Of a DNA stretch of 64,000 nucleotides, positions 1 through 8,026 are shown piece after piece. The first letter of the stretch is position 1; each line of letters starts with the position of its first letter. A model generated the notes under the pieces. That model had not been told where the DNA came from. It worked only from the letters and a program-made list of their open reading frames with translations, and searched no databases. Origin of the DNA: Halopenitus persicus (GTDB taxonomy: Archaea; Halobacteriota; Halobacteria; Halobacteriales; Haloferacaceae); contig NZ_FNPC01000001.1 in assembly GCF_900107205.1 (NCBI RefSeq), positions 217,213 to 281,212 of the forward strand, in the 5' to 3' direction. The position numbers and the translations under genes were made by a program.

Positions 1-100
1 GTTCTCCTGTACCGAGGTCTGTCCGAAGGACATCCCGCTCACCGAACACATCCAGGAACTGAAACGGGAAGCGGTCAAGAACAACCTGAAGTTCTGGTAA
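1..100 (+). CDS. sdhB: Succinate dehydrogenase iron-sulfur subunit, C-terminal end (partial)
   Basis: Only the last 32 codons are in the window, read in frame from base 2 to the TAA at 98-100. The segment contains a Cys-Thr-Glu-Val-Cys-Pro-Lys-Asp motif, the final cysteine cluster typical of the C-terminal ferredoxin-like domain of SdhB, which binds the inner iron-sulfur clusters and passes electrons from the flavoprotein to quinone. It lies 28 bases upstream of sdhA in the same direction, matching the usual haloarchaeal order with B before A. The identification rests on the motif and the neighbour. Confidence 0.85.
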   Translation, partial: FSCTEVCPKDIPLTEHIQELKREAVKNNLKFW

Positions 101-128
101 CGCACCCGGCTTCGAACACACCACAACA

Positions 129-1994
129 ATGGCATCCAACACAACCTACGAACACGACGTGATCGTGGTCGGCGCGGGCGGTGCCGGGCTCAGAGCGGCC
201 ATCGCGGCCCAGGAGGCCGGCGCCGACGTGGCGATCGTCTCGAAGCTCCACCCGGTGCGGTCACACACCGGCGCCGCGGAGGGCGGCATCAACGCGGCCA
301 TCCGCGAGGGCGACTCCTGGGAGGACCACGCCTACGACACGATGAAGGGCTCGGACTACCTCGGCGACGCGCCGGCGATCGAGGCGCTCTGCCGGGAGAG
401 CCCCAAGGAGACGATCCAGCTCGAACACTGGGGGATGGCCTTCTCCCGCGAGGAGGACGGCACGGTCTCCCAGCGACCGTTCGGCGGCCTCTCGTTCCCG
501 CGGACCACCTACGCCGGCGCCGAGACCGGCCACCAGCTGCTGCACACGATGTACGAGCAGGTGGTCAAACGCGGCATCGAGGTCTACGACGAGTGGCACG
601 TGATGAACCTCGCGGTCACCGACGAGGACGACCCGACCGACCGGAGCTGTCACGGCGTGGTCGGCTACGAGATCCGGTCCGGCGAGATCGCCGGCTTCCG
701 GGCGCGTGACGGGGTCATCCTCGCGACCGGCGGGATGGGTCAGGTCTTCGACCACACGACGAACGCGGTGGCCAACACCGGCGACGGCGTCGCGATGGCC
801 TACCGCGCCGGGGTTCCGATGGAGGACATGGAGTTCATCCAGTTCCATCCCACGACGCTGCCCTCCACCGGCGTGCTCATCTCCGAGGGCGTCCGCGGCG
901 AGGGCGGCATCCTGTACAACGGCGAGGGCGAGCGGTTCATGTTCGAACACGGCTACGCCAACAACGACGGCGAGCTGGCGAGCCGGGACGTCGTCGCCCG
1001 CGCCGAGCTGACCGAGGTCAACGAGGGGCGCGGCATCGAGGACGAGTACGTTCACCTCGACATGCGCCATCTCGGCGAGGACCGGATCCTCGACCGGCTG
1101 GAGAACATCCTCCACCTCGCGGAGGACTTCGAGGGCGTCGACGGCCTCGAGGAGCCGATGCCCGTCAAGCCGGGCCAGCACTACGCGATGGGCGGCATCG
1201 AGACGAACGAGTACGGGCAGACCTGCGTCGACGGCCTCTACGCGGTCGGCGAGTGCGCGTGTGCGTCGGTTCACGGCGCGAACCGCCTCGGCGGGAACGC
1301 GCTGCCGGAGCTCATCGTCTTCGGGAAGCTCGCCGGCCGACACGCCGCCGGCGAGGAGTTCGACGAGCCGGAGATCGAGACCGGAAAGCGGGGCGACCAC
1401 GAGGACGCCGACTTCGATGCGCCGGTCACGCTCGGGGAGCGCGAGCCCGGTTCCGACGCCGGACCGGCCGACGCGAGCGCGGCCGCGGACGGCGGCGAGG
1501 CGGTCACGGATCCGGACGCCGTGCTCGAGGTCGCCGTCGACCGCGAGATCGAACACGTCGAGGAGCTGCTCGAGACCGACGGCGTGAACCACGCCGAGAT
1601 CCGGTCGGCCGTCCAGGAGACGATGACGGCGAACGTGAACGTCTTCCGCGAGGAGGAGGGACTGAAGGAGGCCCTCGTGGACCTCCGTGAGGCGCGCGAC
1701 CGGTACGCCGACGTCGGCGTCTCGGACCCCTCGCGGACGTTCAACACCGACCTCCTGCACACCCTGGAGACGCGGAACATCATCGACATCGCCGAGGCGC
1801 TGACGATGGGCGCGCTCGCGCGCAACGAGTTCCGCGGCGCCCACTGGCGCAAGGAGAACCAGATCCGCGACGACGAGAACTGGCTGAAACACACGCTCAT
1901 CTCGTGGAACGACGGGGATCCGGACCTCTGGTACCGACCGGTCATCCTCGAAGGCGAGAACAAACGCTACGAGCCGAAGGTCCGGTCGTACTGA
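129..1994 (+). CDS. sdhA: Succinate dehydrogenase flavoprotein subunit
   Basis: 621 residues. Oxidises succinate to fumarate in the TCA cycle and feeds electrons through SdhB into the membrane. A dinucleotide-binding GxGxxG lies at residues 15-20, and the His-Thr-Gly-Ala-Ala-Glu-Gly-Gly segment at about 46-53 holds the histidine that links FAD covalently in this family (His46). A Phe-His-Pro-Thr-Thr active-site motif lies near residue 240. Residues about 415-460 form an Asp/Glu/Ala-rich stretch, a typical halophilic expansion. The ATG at 129 is the first in-frame start after sdhB. Length fits the family. The membrane anchors would lie upstream, outside the window. Confidence 0.96.
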   Translation: MASNTTYEHDVIVVGAGGAGLRAAIAAQEAGADVAIVSKLHPVRSHTGAAEGGINAAIREGDSWEDHAYDTMKGSDYLGDAPAIEALCRESPKETIQLEHWGMAFSREEDGTVSQRPFGGLSFPRTTYAGAETGHQLLHTMYEQVVKRGIEVYDEWHVMNLAVTDEDDPTDRSCHGVVGYEIRSGEIAGFRARDGVILATGGMGQVFDHTTNAVANTGDGVAMAYRAGVPMEDMEFIQFHPTTLPSTGVLISEGVRGEGGILYNGEGERFMFEHGYANNDGELASRDVVARAELTEVNEGRGIEDEYVHLDMRHLGEDRILDRLENILHLAEDFEGVDGLEEPMPVKPGQHYAMGGIETNEYGQTCVDGLYAVGECACASVHGANRLGGNALPELIVFGKLAGRHAAGEEFDEPEIETGKRGDHEDADFDAPVTLGEREPGSDAGPADASAAADGGEAVTDPDAVLEVAVDREIEHVEELLETDGVNHAEIRSAVQETMTANVNVFREEEGLKEALVDLREARDRYADVGVSDPSRTFNTDLLHTLETRNIIDIAEALTMGALARNEFRGAHWRKENQIRDDENWLKHTLISWNDGDPDLWYRPVILEGENKRYEPKVRSY

Positions 1995-2231
1995 CCGACG
2001 CAAACCGCCGGTCGATCGCCCGCGAGAGCTCGTGTGACTGACCCACACGTCACATACGACGTCGGTCGAAGCGTGAGGAGCCGATCGACGTGCCGCCGGC
2101 GCTGCCGACGCGGATCCGGACCGGCTGCCGGCGGAGAAACACGCTCGTTCGGACGTCTACGGCCTCCCTTCGATGTTTTCGACGATCGTTGAATGGGGGA
2201 TTTATTATCGTCGAAGGAGTTGGAACAGGTG

Positions 2232-2459
2232 ATGATCGAAACCGACGCCGGAACGGGATCCGCGCTGTCGCTCCCGCCGGAGTTGCAGTCGCCGCGAGCG
2301 AAGTTGGTGTACCTGTATCTCACGACCAACCGGCGCGCCACGGTGGGCGAGATGGCCGAGTCGCTCGGGATGAAGAAGATCTCGCTGTACGGCATCCTCA
2401 AAACCCTGCGGAACGAGGAGTTCATCCAGCAGCAGGGCGAGGAGTATCGGCTCGCCTAG
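2232..2459 (+). CDS. Small TrmB/MarR-like winged-helix protein
   Basis: 75 residues from this start. The core is a winged helix: an N-terminal helix around Leu-Val-Tyr-Leu-Tyr-Leu, then a recognition helix with Gly-Met-Lys-Lys-Ile-Ser-Leu-Tyr-Gly, then a short wing. The reading frame is open from an ATG at 2193 (88 residues). I prefer the ATG at 2232 because a TATA-like TTTATTA at about 2200-2206 sits 28 bases before it, the usual distance for a leaderless haloarchaeal transcript, and would lie inside the longer reading frame. The TrmB-like class is inferred from size and fold; the target is unknown. Confidence 0.75.
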   Translation: MIETDAGTGSALSLPPELQSPRAKLVYLYLTTNRRATVGEMAESLGMKKISLYGILKTLRNEEFIQQQGEEYRLA

Positions 2460-2575
2460 GTCGGGTCGCCAGCCCACGCCGGATTGCCGGCCCTGGCCGG
2501 TTACGGCTTCTGCCGGCCATCGCTTCGGCGGATCTCCTCGTTCGATCCCCGGACGACCGGGGTTCGAGCACGTTC

Positions 2576-2737
2576 TCAGCCGGTGTTTCGCGTCGATCGG
2601 GCGCTCCTGACGTCCGCGCCGTCACGAACGGCGTCCTCGCAGTTCGGACAGACGCGCGGCTCGTCGATCTCGTTCGGCGTAAAAACGCGTGCGTACGCCG
2701 GCGTGACGAACGTCCCGCAGTTCTGACAGTCGGGCAT
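2576..2737 (-). CDS. Small zinc-ribbon protein
   Basis: 53 residues with two CxxC knuckles, Cys-Gln-Asn-Cys at the N-terminus and Cys-Pro-Asn-Cys about 25 residues later, enough for one structural zinc site. The open frame extends far upstream, but that part is antisense to the neighbouring glycosylase gene, so the start is placed at the ATG just before the first knuckle. Single zinc-ribbon proteins of this size are common in haloarchaea and mostly uncharacterised. It is convergent with the regulator at 2232 and divergent from the gene at 2870. Confidence 0.75.
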   Translation of the reverse strand: MPDCQNCGTFVTPAYARVFTPNEIDEPRVCPNCEDAVRDGADVRSARSTRNTG

Positions 2738-2869
2738 ATCGTCTCGATGTGTCGCGGTTCCCGCCATAAATCTTGTGGGGTGGTAACATACCATCCCTGG
2801 CGTCGGAGCGGACGCCGTTTCCGTCGACGACCACGTGGGCTTTTGACGCTCGCCCGCCAACCGGCCGAC

Positions 2870-3505
2870 GTGGACGCAGCCCAAACCGAGTTCGAGAACC
2901 CCTTCGGGATGGACGCGGACTGCCAGAACTGCCCGGCGCTGTGCGCCGAGCGGTCGAACGTGGTCCACGGCTACGGCGACGTCGGCGGCGAGTTCCTCGT
3001 GGTCGGCGAGGCCCCGAGCGCCGGCGCGGACGCGACCGGGATCCCCTTCGGCGACGACGCGGGCGGACGGCGGATCAGATCCATCTTTCGGGAGCTCGGA
3101 TTCGTGCGGTCCTCGCCGGAGACGGTCGCGATGGACGTCCAAAACGTCTTCTTCACGTCCGTTACGCGGTGTCGCCACCCCGACCGGCCGGCCACCGACG
3201 CGGAGGTCGCCAACTGCGAGCCCTATCTCGACGCGGAGATCCGGATGATCAACCCGCAGATCATCGTCCCGGTCGGCCAGCGCGCGCTGGAGGCGCTCGC
3301 GTTCGAGTACACCACGCGGTCGTCGGATTCCTTCGACGTCGCCGCGGAACACGCGACCACGATCCGCGGTCGGGGGTTCGAGCTCGTCCCGATGCGTGAC
3401 CCGGAGGCGATGAGCGACGCCGAGGAGCGGGCCTTCCTGGAGCACGTCCGGGAGAACGTGCTCGCGCGCGACTACCGGCAGACGAAGGGACGCCGAAGTC
3501 GGTGA
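2870..3505 (+). CDS. Uracil-DNA glycosylase family 4-like protein
   Basis: 211 residues from a GTG at 2870; an in-frame ATG at 2909 is an alternative. Four cysteines fit the 4Fe-4S site of family 4/5 uracil-DNA glycosylases: Cys-Gln-Asn-Cys near the N-terminus, then Thr-Arg-Cys-Arg and Ala-Asn-Cys-Glu 15 residues apart. The uracil-pocket motif appears as Val-Val-Gly-Glu-Ala-Pro-Ser-Ala-Gly-Ala-Asp. The usual C-terminal His-Pro motif is replaced by Met-Arg-Asp-Pro-Glu, so activity may be altered. The expected role is removal of uracil from deaminated DNA. Haloarchaeal paralogues of unknown specificity exist, so the exact substrate is uncertain. Confidence 0.82.
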   Translation: MDAAQTEFENPFGMDADCQNCPALCAERSNVVHGYGDVGGEFLVVGEAPSAGADATGIPFGDDAGGRRIRSIFRELGFVRSSPETVAMDVQNVFFTSVTRCRHPDRPATDAEVANCEPYLDAEIRMINPQIIVPVGQRALEALAFEYTTRSSDSFDVAAEHATTIRGRGFELVPMRDPEAMSDAEERAFLEHVRENVLARDYRQTKGRRSR

Positions 3506-3580
3506 GGCCGGTTCGTCGGCGTCGCCTTCACGTCCTTCACGCGACCGGAGTTCTCGTTCAACGATTTTCTCGTCCGGCCC

Positions 3581-3775
3581 TCACCAGTAGGACGTTCGCG
3601 GGCCGGCGTCGCGCCCGCCGAGCGCGACGATCGCGGCGACGACGACCAGACAGATCGCGGCGGTGGCGACTGCGGCCGGCGATCCCAACGCGGCCGGCAG
3701 GCCGAGGACGGCGCTGACGAGGACGAGCGCGACGACGGCGGCCGCGAGCGCGGCCAGCGGACGAAGCGTGGACAT
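3581..3775 (-). CDS. Small two-helix membrane protein
   Basis: 64 residues, almost wholly hydrophobic, with two predicted transmembrane segments (about residues 7-27 and 33-52), a short basic N-terminus and a polar C-terminal tail. Nothing identifies a function. The ATG at 3775 lies 25-30 bases downstream of a TATA-like box on the minus strand (3799-3809), supporting a leaderless transcript. It is divergent from the gene at 3844. Confidence 0.6.
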   Translation of the reverse strand: MSTLRPLAALAAAVVALVLVSAVLGLPAALGSPAAVATAAICLVVVAAIVALGGRDAGPRTSYW

Positions 3776-3798
3776 GTCCGCGGGATCGCCCGCGCGGC

Positions 3799-3809
3799 GC
3801 TTAAAAACC
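3799..3809. promoter_or_regulatory. TATA-like box shared by divergent genes
   Basis: The sequence GCTTAAAAACC lies 29 bases from the ATG at 3775 on the minus strand and about 40 bases before the ATG at 3844 on the plus strand. It reads as a TATA-like element on either strand, so both genes may start from this short gap: leaderless on the minus side, with a leader of roughly a dozen bases on the plus side. Confidence 0.5.
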
Positions 3810-3843
3810 GGGGGTTGAAGGCGCCGAGGCGAACAGATCCGGT

Positions 3844-4605
3844 ATGACCGTCATCGCGGTGCTTGCCGACCCGCCACGCGAGGGACTCGGCTATCCGTCC
3901 CTGCCGGCGACGAGCCCGCTCTCGGCCGCCGAGGCGACCGAACTGTACGAGGCCGTCCTTCGCGACCTGGTTCGGGCCGTCGACCGGTCCGGCGGGGACC
4001 TCCTCGTGAACCACCCGACCGAGGAGCAGCTCCCTGCGGACGCCCGCACGGGAACCGACCCGGAAGCCGAGCTGCGCGCGGTCGTGGCCGACGTCCTCGG
4101 TGACGCGAGCGATGCTCGCTTCGAGCCGCAGGTCGGTTCGACGTTCAGCGCCCGCGCCGGCAACACGGCGACCCACCTGCTCCGCGAGGAGGGGGCCGGC
4201 TCGGTCGCGATCGTCACGCCGGCGACGCCGTTCCTCTCCCGGTCGATTATCGACGCGGCGGCGATGAAGCTTCGGACCGCGACCGCCGTTCTCGGTCCCT
4301 CGACCGCCGGGCGGTGTCACTACGCGGGGTTCACCGAGCCGATCGACTTCGCGGGCGCCTTCGAACCGCCGAGCGTGCAGACGCTCGCCGAGCGCACGCG
4401 CGATGCCGGCGGCGAGGTCGAGTTCGTCCGGTCGCTCCCGACGATCGAGACCGGCCGCGACCTCCTCGACGTCGTGCCGCTGTTGCGGGCTCGCTTCGCG
4501 GCCGAGCGGATCGTCCCCGAGCACACGGCAGCGTTCGTCCACGAGCACGGGCTCGCCGTCCACGAGGACGACGCGGACGGCGAACTCACCCTGATCCGGG
4601 AGTGA
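3844..4605 (+). CDS. DUF2064-like glycosyltransferase-fold protein
   Basis: 253 residues. It opens with a Rossmann-like strand (Thr-Val-Ile-Ala-Val-Leu-Ala-Asp-Pro-Pro), has a central Ser-Val-Ala-Ile-Val-Thr-Pro-Ala-Thr-Pro strand-loop and a Val-Leu-Gly-Pro-Ser segment, an arrangement resembling DUF2064 and related nucleotide-diphospho-sugar transferase (GT-A) proteins. Acidic metal-binding residues expected of an active GT-A enzyme are not clear to me, so the catalytic state is open. It stands alone between a membrane protein and the convergent glycerophosphodiesterase operon. The family assignment is from overall pattern. Confidence 0.65.
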   Translation: MTVIAVLADPPREGLGYPSLPATSPLSAAEATELYEAVLRDLVRAVDRSGGDLLVNHPTEEQLPADARTGTDPEAELRAVVADVLGDASDARFEPQVGSTFSARAGNTATHLLREEGAGSVAIVTPATPFLSRSIIDAAAMKLRTATAVLGPSTAGRCHYAGFTEPIDFAGAFEPPSVQTLAERTRDAGGEVEFVRSLPTIETGRDLLDVVPLLRARFAAERIVPEHTAAFVHEHGLAVHEDDADGELTLIRE

Positions 4606-4680
4606 GCGGGCCTCGGTTCGCGTCGTGTCCATCGGTCGTGAAATGAGGGGCAAAACACGCCGGGTTCAATACCGTCGTGG

Positions 4681-5481
4681 TCAGCCGCTCCGGTCCGATT
4701 CGAACACCGCGGATGGGACGCTCGGATAGTCCGTAATGAGCCCATCGACGCCGAACTGCACGGCGTCGTCTGCATCCTGCCACGTTCGCGCCGTCCAAGC
4801 ATTCACCGTATATCCTCGTAACGGAGAGTCCCCCTGAACCGACCGCAGTCCGTCAAGCGCCGGGTGAATGATCCGTGTGTCGAGGGCCGCTGCCATCGTC
4901 GTGGCGGTGTCGACGTCCCGTGCGATCGGAGCGACGCGAGCATCCGCGGAGCGGGACCGAACCGCTTTGAGGGCAGTTTGTGAGAACGACGAATAGAGGA
5001 CATCGTTTCGACGACGATCGATGCGTTCCATCACACGATTCACGAATGGTTGCCACCGTTCTTGACCCAGTCCACCGTCGGGTTCAGCGGACGATGCTGG
5101 TGTCTCGGCCGTGGTGCTCGGCCGTTTGAGTTCGACGTTGAGGATGACGTCGTTTGGAACCGCTTCGACGAACGCCGCCAACGTCGGGATCGTCTGGTCC
5201 GTGCCAAGGACGTGCGCACCCGTGACCGTCGACGTCGAGCGGTCAGCGACGACGCCGGTGGCATCCGTAATCCCCCGACTCGTCCCGCGGTCATCCAAGC
5301 GGCGATCGTGGAAGACGACCGGTGTCCCGTCGACCGTGGCGACGACGTCGAGCTCGATAGCGTCAGCACCGAGATCGCTAGCGAGTCGTGCCGCGGCAAG
5401 GGTATTCTCCGGAGCGATGCCGGCGAAGCCACGGTGAGCGATCACCGTGAGATCCGTTTTATTTTCCGGTGCTGTCACCAT
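4681..5481 (-). CDS. Glycerophosphodiester phosphodiesterase
   Basis: 266 residues, a GDPD-type TIM barrel. The metal and catalytic residues are visible: His16-Arg17 near the N-terminus, Pro-Glu-Asn-Thr at 24-27, Glu43 and Asp45 in Ile-Glu-Leu-Asp, and His58-Asp59. The family hydrolyses glycerophosphodiesters to glycerol phosphate and an alcohol. No signal peptide is seen, so it probably acts in the cytoplasm on imported substrate. Its start overlaps the end of the ABC ATPase gene by 7 bases, and it is the last gene of the transporter operon, pointing to a glycerophosphodiester or related polyol phosphate as cargo. That link is inferred from context. Confidence 0.9.
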   Translation of the reverse strand: MVTAPENKTDLTVIAHRGFAGIAPENTLAAARLASDLGADAIELDVVATVDGTPVVFHDRRLDDRGTSRGITDATGVVADRSTSTVTGAHVLGTDQTIPTLAAFVEAVPNDVILNVELKRPSTTAETPASSAEPDGGLGQERWQPFVNRVMERIDRRRNDVLYSSFSQTALKAVRSRSADARVAPIARDVDTATTMAAALDTRIIHPALDGLRSVQGDSPLRGYTVNAWTARTWQDADDAVQFGVDGLITDYPSVPSAVFESDRSG

Positions 5482-6215
5482 TGTACGAACGGCAACTGTG
5501 GTGCATCCAGTGAGACGAACTCCGAGACGAACTCGGTAGCGGGTGACTCATACACCTCACGCGGCGTTCCAACCTGTTCCATTCGACCGTCGTTCATCAC
5601 CGCGATTCGGTCGCACATCAACATCGCCTCCTCCTGATCGTGGGTGACGTAGAGTCCGGTCACGTCCAGCTCCGAGAGCAGTTCGCCGACCTCGTCTCGA
5701 AGACGAGCCTTCAGTTTCGCGTCGAGGCCGGTCATCGGCTCGTCGAGGAGGAGCACGTTGGGCTCGATGGCAAGCGCACGGGCGAGGCCAACGCGCTGCT
5801 GTTGGCCGCCCGAGAGCGTCGTCGGATCCCGATCGGCCATCTCACCGATGCCGAGCATATCGAGCAGTTCCGTGGCACGCTTTCGACGCTTTGCCTTCGC
5901 GATCCCGCGCATCTTGAGTCCGAACGCGACGTTTTCTCCGACCGTCATGTTGTCGAACAAGGCGTACTCCTGAAACACCAACCCGACGTTGCGGTTCTCC
6001 GGCGGGACGTTCGTGACGTCCTGATCGTCGAAGGCGACCGTTCCCGCAGTCGGCGTTTCGAAGCCCGCGACGGTCCGCAGCGTGGTCGTCTTTCCGCAGC
6101 CCGAGGGACCGAGGACCCCGACTATCTCGCCGTCATCGACGGTGAGTGAGACGCCGTTGACGGCCGTCGTTTCGCCGTATCGTTTGCGGACGGAATCGAG
6201 CGTAATACGTGCCAT
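5475..6215 (-). CDS. ABC transporter ATP-binding protein (polyamine/phosphonate/glycerophosphate type)
   Basis: 246 residues. Walker A Gly-Pro-Ser-Gly-Cys-Gly-Lys-Thr is at 36-43, a Gln loop lies in Val-Phe-Gln-Glu-Tyr-Ala, the signature Leu-Ser-Gly-Gly-Gln is near 134, Walker B Leu-Leu-Leu-Asp-Glu-Pro near 155, and a switch His in Val-Thr-His-Asp-Gln-Glu. It resembles the PotA/UgpC/FbpC group, but at 246 residues it ends right after the nucleotide-binding domain and lacks the C-terminal TOBE regulatory domain those proteins usually carry. It powers the two permeases encoded just upstream (3-base gap) and overlaps the phosphodiesterase gene downstream. Confidence 0.93.
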   Translation of the reverse strand: MARITLDSVRKRYGETTAVNGVSLTVDDGEIVGVLGPSGCGKTTTLRTVAGFETPTAGTVAFDDQDVTNVPPENRNVGLVFQEYALFDNMTVGENVAFGLKMRGIAKAKRRKRATELLDMLGIGEMADRDPTTLSGGQQQRVGLARALAIEPNVLLLDEPMTGLDAKLKARLRDEVGELLSELDVTGLYVTHDQEEAMLMCDRIAVMNDGRMEQVGTPREVYESPATEFVSEFVSLDAPQLPFVQW

Positions 6216-6218
6216 TGG

Positions 6219-7085
6219 TTATCCTCTGGTGTCAAAGCCACGCGAACCGACCTGCTGGAGCAGGACGGTAATGACGACGATGATGCAGAAAAACATCGAC
6301 ACCGCGGCGGCAGCCTTGGTGAACGAACTGTTCGAGATGTGCCGTTGGAGGAACAGCGCCAGCGGTTGGGTCCCCTTCGCCCACACGATGTACGAGAAGT
6401 TGAACTCGGCGGCGGCGAGCGTCCAGCAGATGATCGCGCCGGAGACGATCCCCGACCGTGCGTTCGGGACGATGACGGTGAGAAAGGTTCGCGGCCACGA
6501 CGCACCCAGCGAGCGTGCCGACTCCTCGAGCCGCTGCAGCGGCATCGACTCGAACTCGCTTCTGACGGCCATCACCATAAACGGCGCCTTCAACAGCGAG
6601 TATCCGACGATCAGGCCGAAGCTCGTTCCCGCGAGATCCGGATAGGCCCGCAAAAACGCCACTCCGAGAATGACTCCCGGAACGAGCGGAAGGACGGAGA
6701 TCGCGTTCACCCACTCGTCGCCACGAAAGTCATAGCGTGCGACCGCATACGCGATCGGGACGCCGACCACGAGGTTGATGAATACGCCGCCGAGGGCGAG
6801 CGCGACGCTGAAGATCAACTCGGACGGAACGGCGAGGGTATACCCACCGACCGACAGGATCGCGTTCCAGCCCATACTCCGCTGGGAACCGATCGTCTCG
6901 GCCAGCCCGAGTACTTCACGCCAGTTCTGCAGGGTGATGAACTCCGACGGAAGCACGCCGCTCCACTCGCCGGCGAACGAGCCAACGAACGTGAGCACGA
7001 CGGGAACCATAAGGAAGCCGACGGCCAGCAGCAACGTCGCCGTCACCAGCCCCCGACCGAACCGTCGTGATGGTGCGACGCTCAC
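6219..7085 (-). CDS. ABC transporter permease, second subunit
   Basis: 288 residues with about six transmembrane segments: the first at residues 14-34, then a large extracytoplasmic loop, then the binding-protein-dependent transport core. The EAA-type coupling loop is seen around Leu-Glu-Glu-Ser-Ala-Arg-Ser-Leu-Gly-Ala-Ser. It pairs with the permease encoded immediately upstream, with which it overlaps by 4 bases (ATGA), implying translational coupling. Subunits of this pattern occur in polyamine, thiamine, iron and phosphonate importers, so the sequence alone does not give the cargo. Confidence 0.9.
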   Translation of the reverse strand: MSVAPSRRFGRGLVTATLLLAVGFLMVPVVLTFVGSFAGEWSGVLPSEFITLQNWREVLGLAETIGSQRSMGWNAILSVGGYTLAVPSELIFSVALALGGVFINLVVGVPIAYAVARYDFRGDEWVNAISVLPLVPGVILGVAFLRAYPDLAGTSFGLIVGYSLLKAPFMVMAVRSEFESMPLQRLEESARSLGASWPRTFLTVIVPNARSGIVSGAIICWTLAAAEFNFSYIVWAKGTQPLALFLQRHISNSSFTKAAAAVSMFFCIIVVITVLLQQVGSRGFDTRG

Positions 7086-8026
7086 AATCCCACCTCCGCA
7101 TCCGTATACCGAAGCCCGAGAGCCGTGAACGCGAAGGTGAAAAGGAAGTACGCGGTCGCCATCGCACCGGCCACTTGGATGTCATAGCCCGTCGCGAGCT
7201 CCCGGGAGATCTGGAGCGTCCAGACGACCACCGTCTGAATGACGATGAGCGTCCCGAAGATGGCAAGTCCGGTCCGGAAGGTGAGGATAACCGCACCCGT
7301 GATCCCCGGCCGGATCTGCGGAAGCGTGACGTAGCGAAACGTCCGCCACGGCGTTGCGCCGAGCGACTGGGCCGCCTCCTCGGCGGCGTGGTCGAGTTCG
7401 GCGTACGTGCCCCGCAGAATGAGCGTTGCTCGAGGGATCATCGAGTAACAGAACGCGACGAAGAGCCCCGGAGCGCTCACTGCGATGGCCAGATCGGTCG
7501 CTGGACGGCCGGTGAGCAGCGCAGCGAGGTTGGTCACCAGTCCGTTGTTCCCGAGCAACACGAGGATCATAAATGCCGCAACGATCCCCGGAAGGCTGAT
7601 CGGGAAGGAGACGAGCGTGACGAGGACGTCCTCGCCCGGAAGGTCGTACTTTTCGAGGGCGTGTGCGATGGGGACCGCTACCCCGACCGAGGCAAGCGTC
7701 GTCCCACCAGCTAGCCACAGGGAGTTGAACGCCACTCCGCGGTAGTACGGGTCGGTGACGAGCGTCCCGTACGCTTCCAACGCGAAGCCAACGGATCGGT
7801 ACTGCTCCGCTGAAACGCTGATTCGGACGACCTCAACGAGTGGATACGCGCCGGCAACCGCTAACAGGGTGGCGAAAGGCGCACATAACGCCACGATCCG
7901 TCGACGCGTTCGGTCACGCTCAGTGACGGGGTCGACGATGGACCCAACGGCCGTACTCGCCAGGTGGACGGCGGCTCGGAGTCGTGATCCGGCACGTTCC
8001 GAGTGTTCGCCGAGCGTTGCCATCAA
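7082..8026 (-). CDS. ABC transporter permease, first subunit
   Basis: 314 residues. A cytoplasmic N-terminus of about 45 residues is followed by six transmembrane segments with the permease core and an EAA-like coupling loop (Ala-Ala-Glu-Glu-Ala-Ala-Gln-Ser-Leu-Gly-Ala). It overlaps the substrate-binding protein gene upstream and the second permease downstream by 4 bases each. It forms the membrane channel with the neighbouring permease. Related to PotB/UgpA-type subunits. Confidence 0.9.
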   Translation of the reverse strand: MMATLGEHSERAGSRLRAAVHLASTAVGSIVDPVTERDRTRRRIVALCAPFATLLAVAGAYPLVEVVRISVSAEQYRSVGFALEAYGTLVTDPYYRGVAFNSLWLAGGTTLASVGVAVPIAHALEKYDLPGEDVLVTLVSFPISLPGIVAAFMILVLLGNNGLVTNLAALLTGRPATDLAIAVSAPGLFVAFCYSMIPRATLILRGTYAELDHAAEEAAQSLGATPWRTFRYVTLPQIRPGITGAVILTFRTGLAIFGTLIVIQTVVVWTLQISRELATGYDIQVAGAMATAYFLFTFAFTALGLRYTDAEVGL

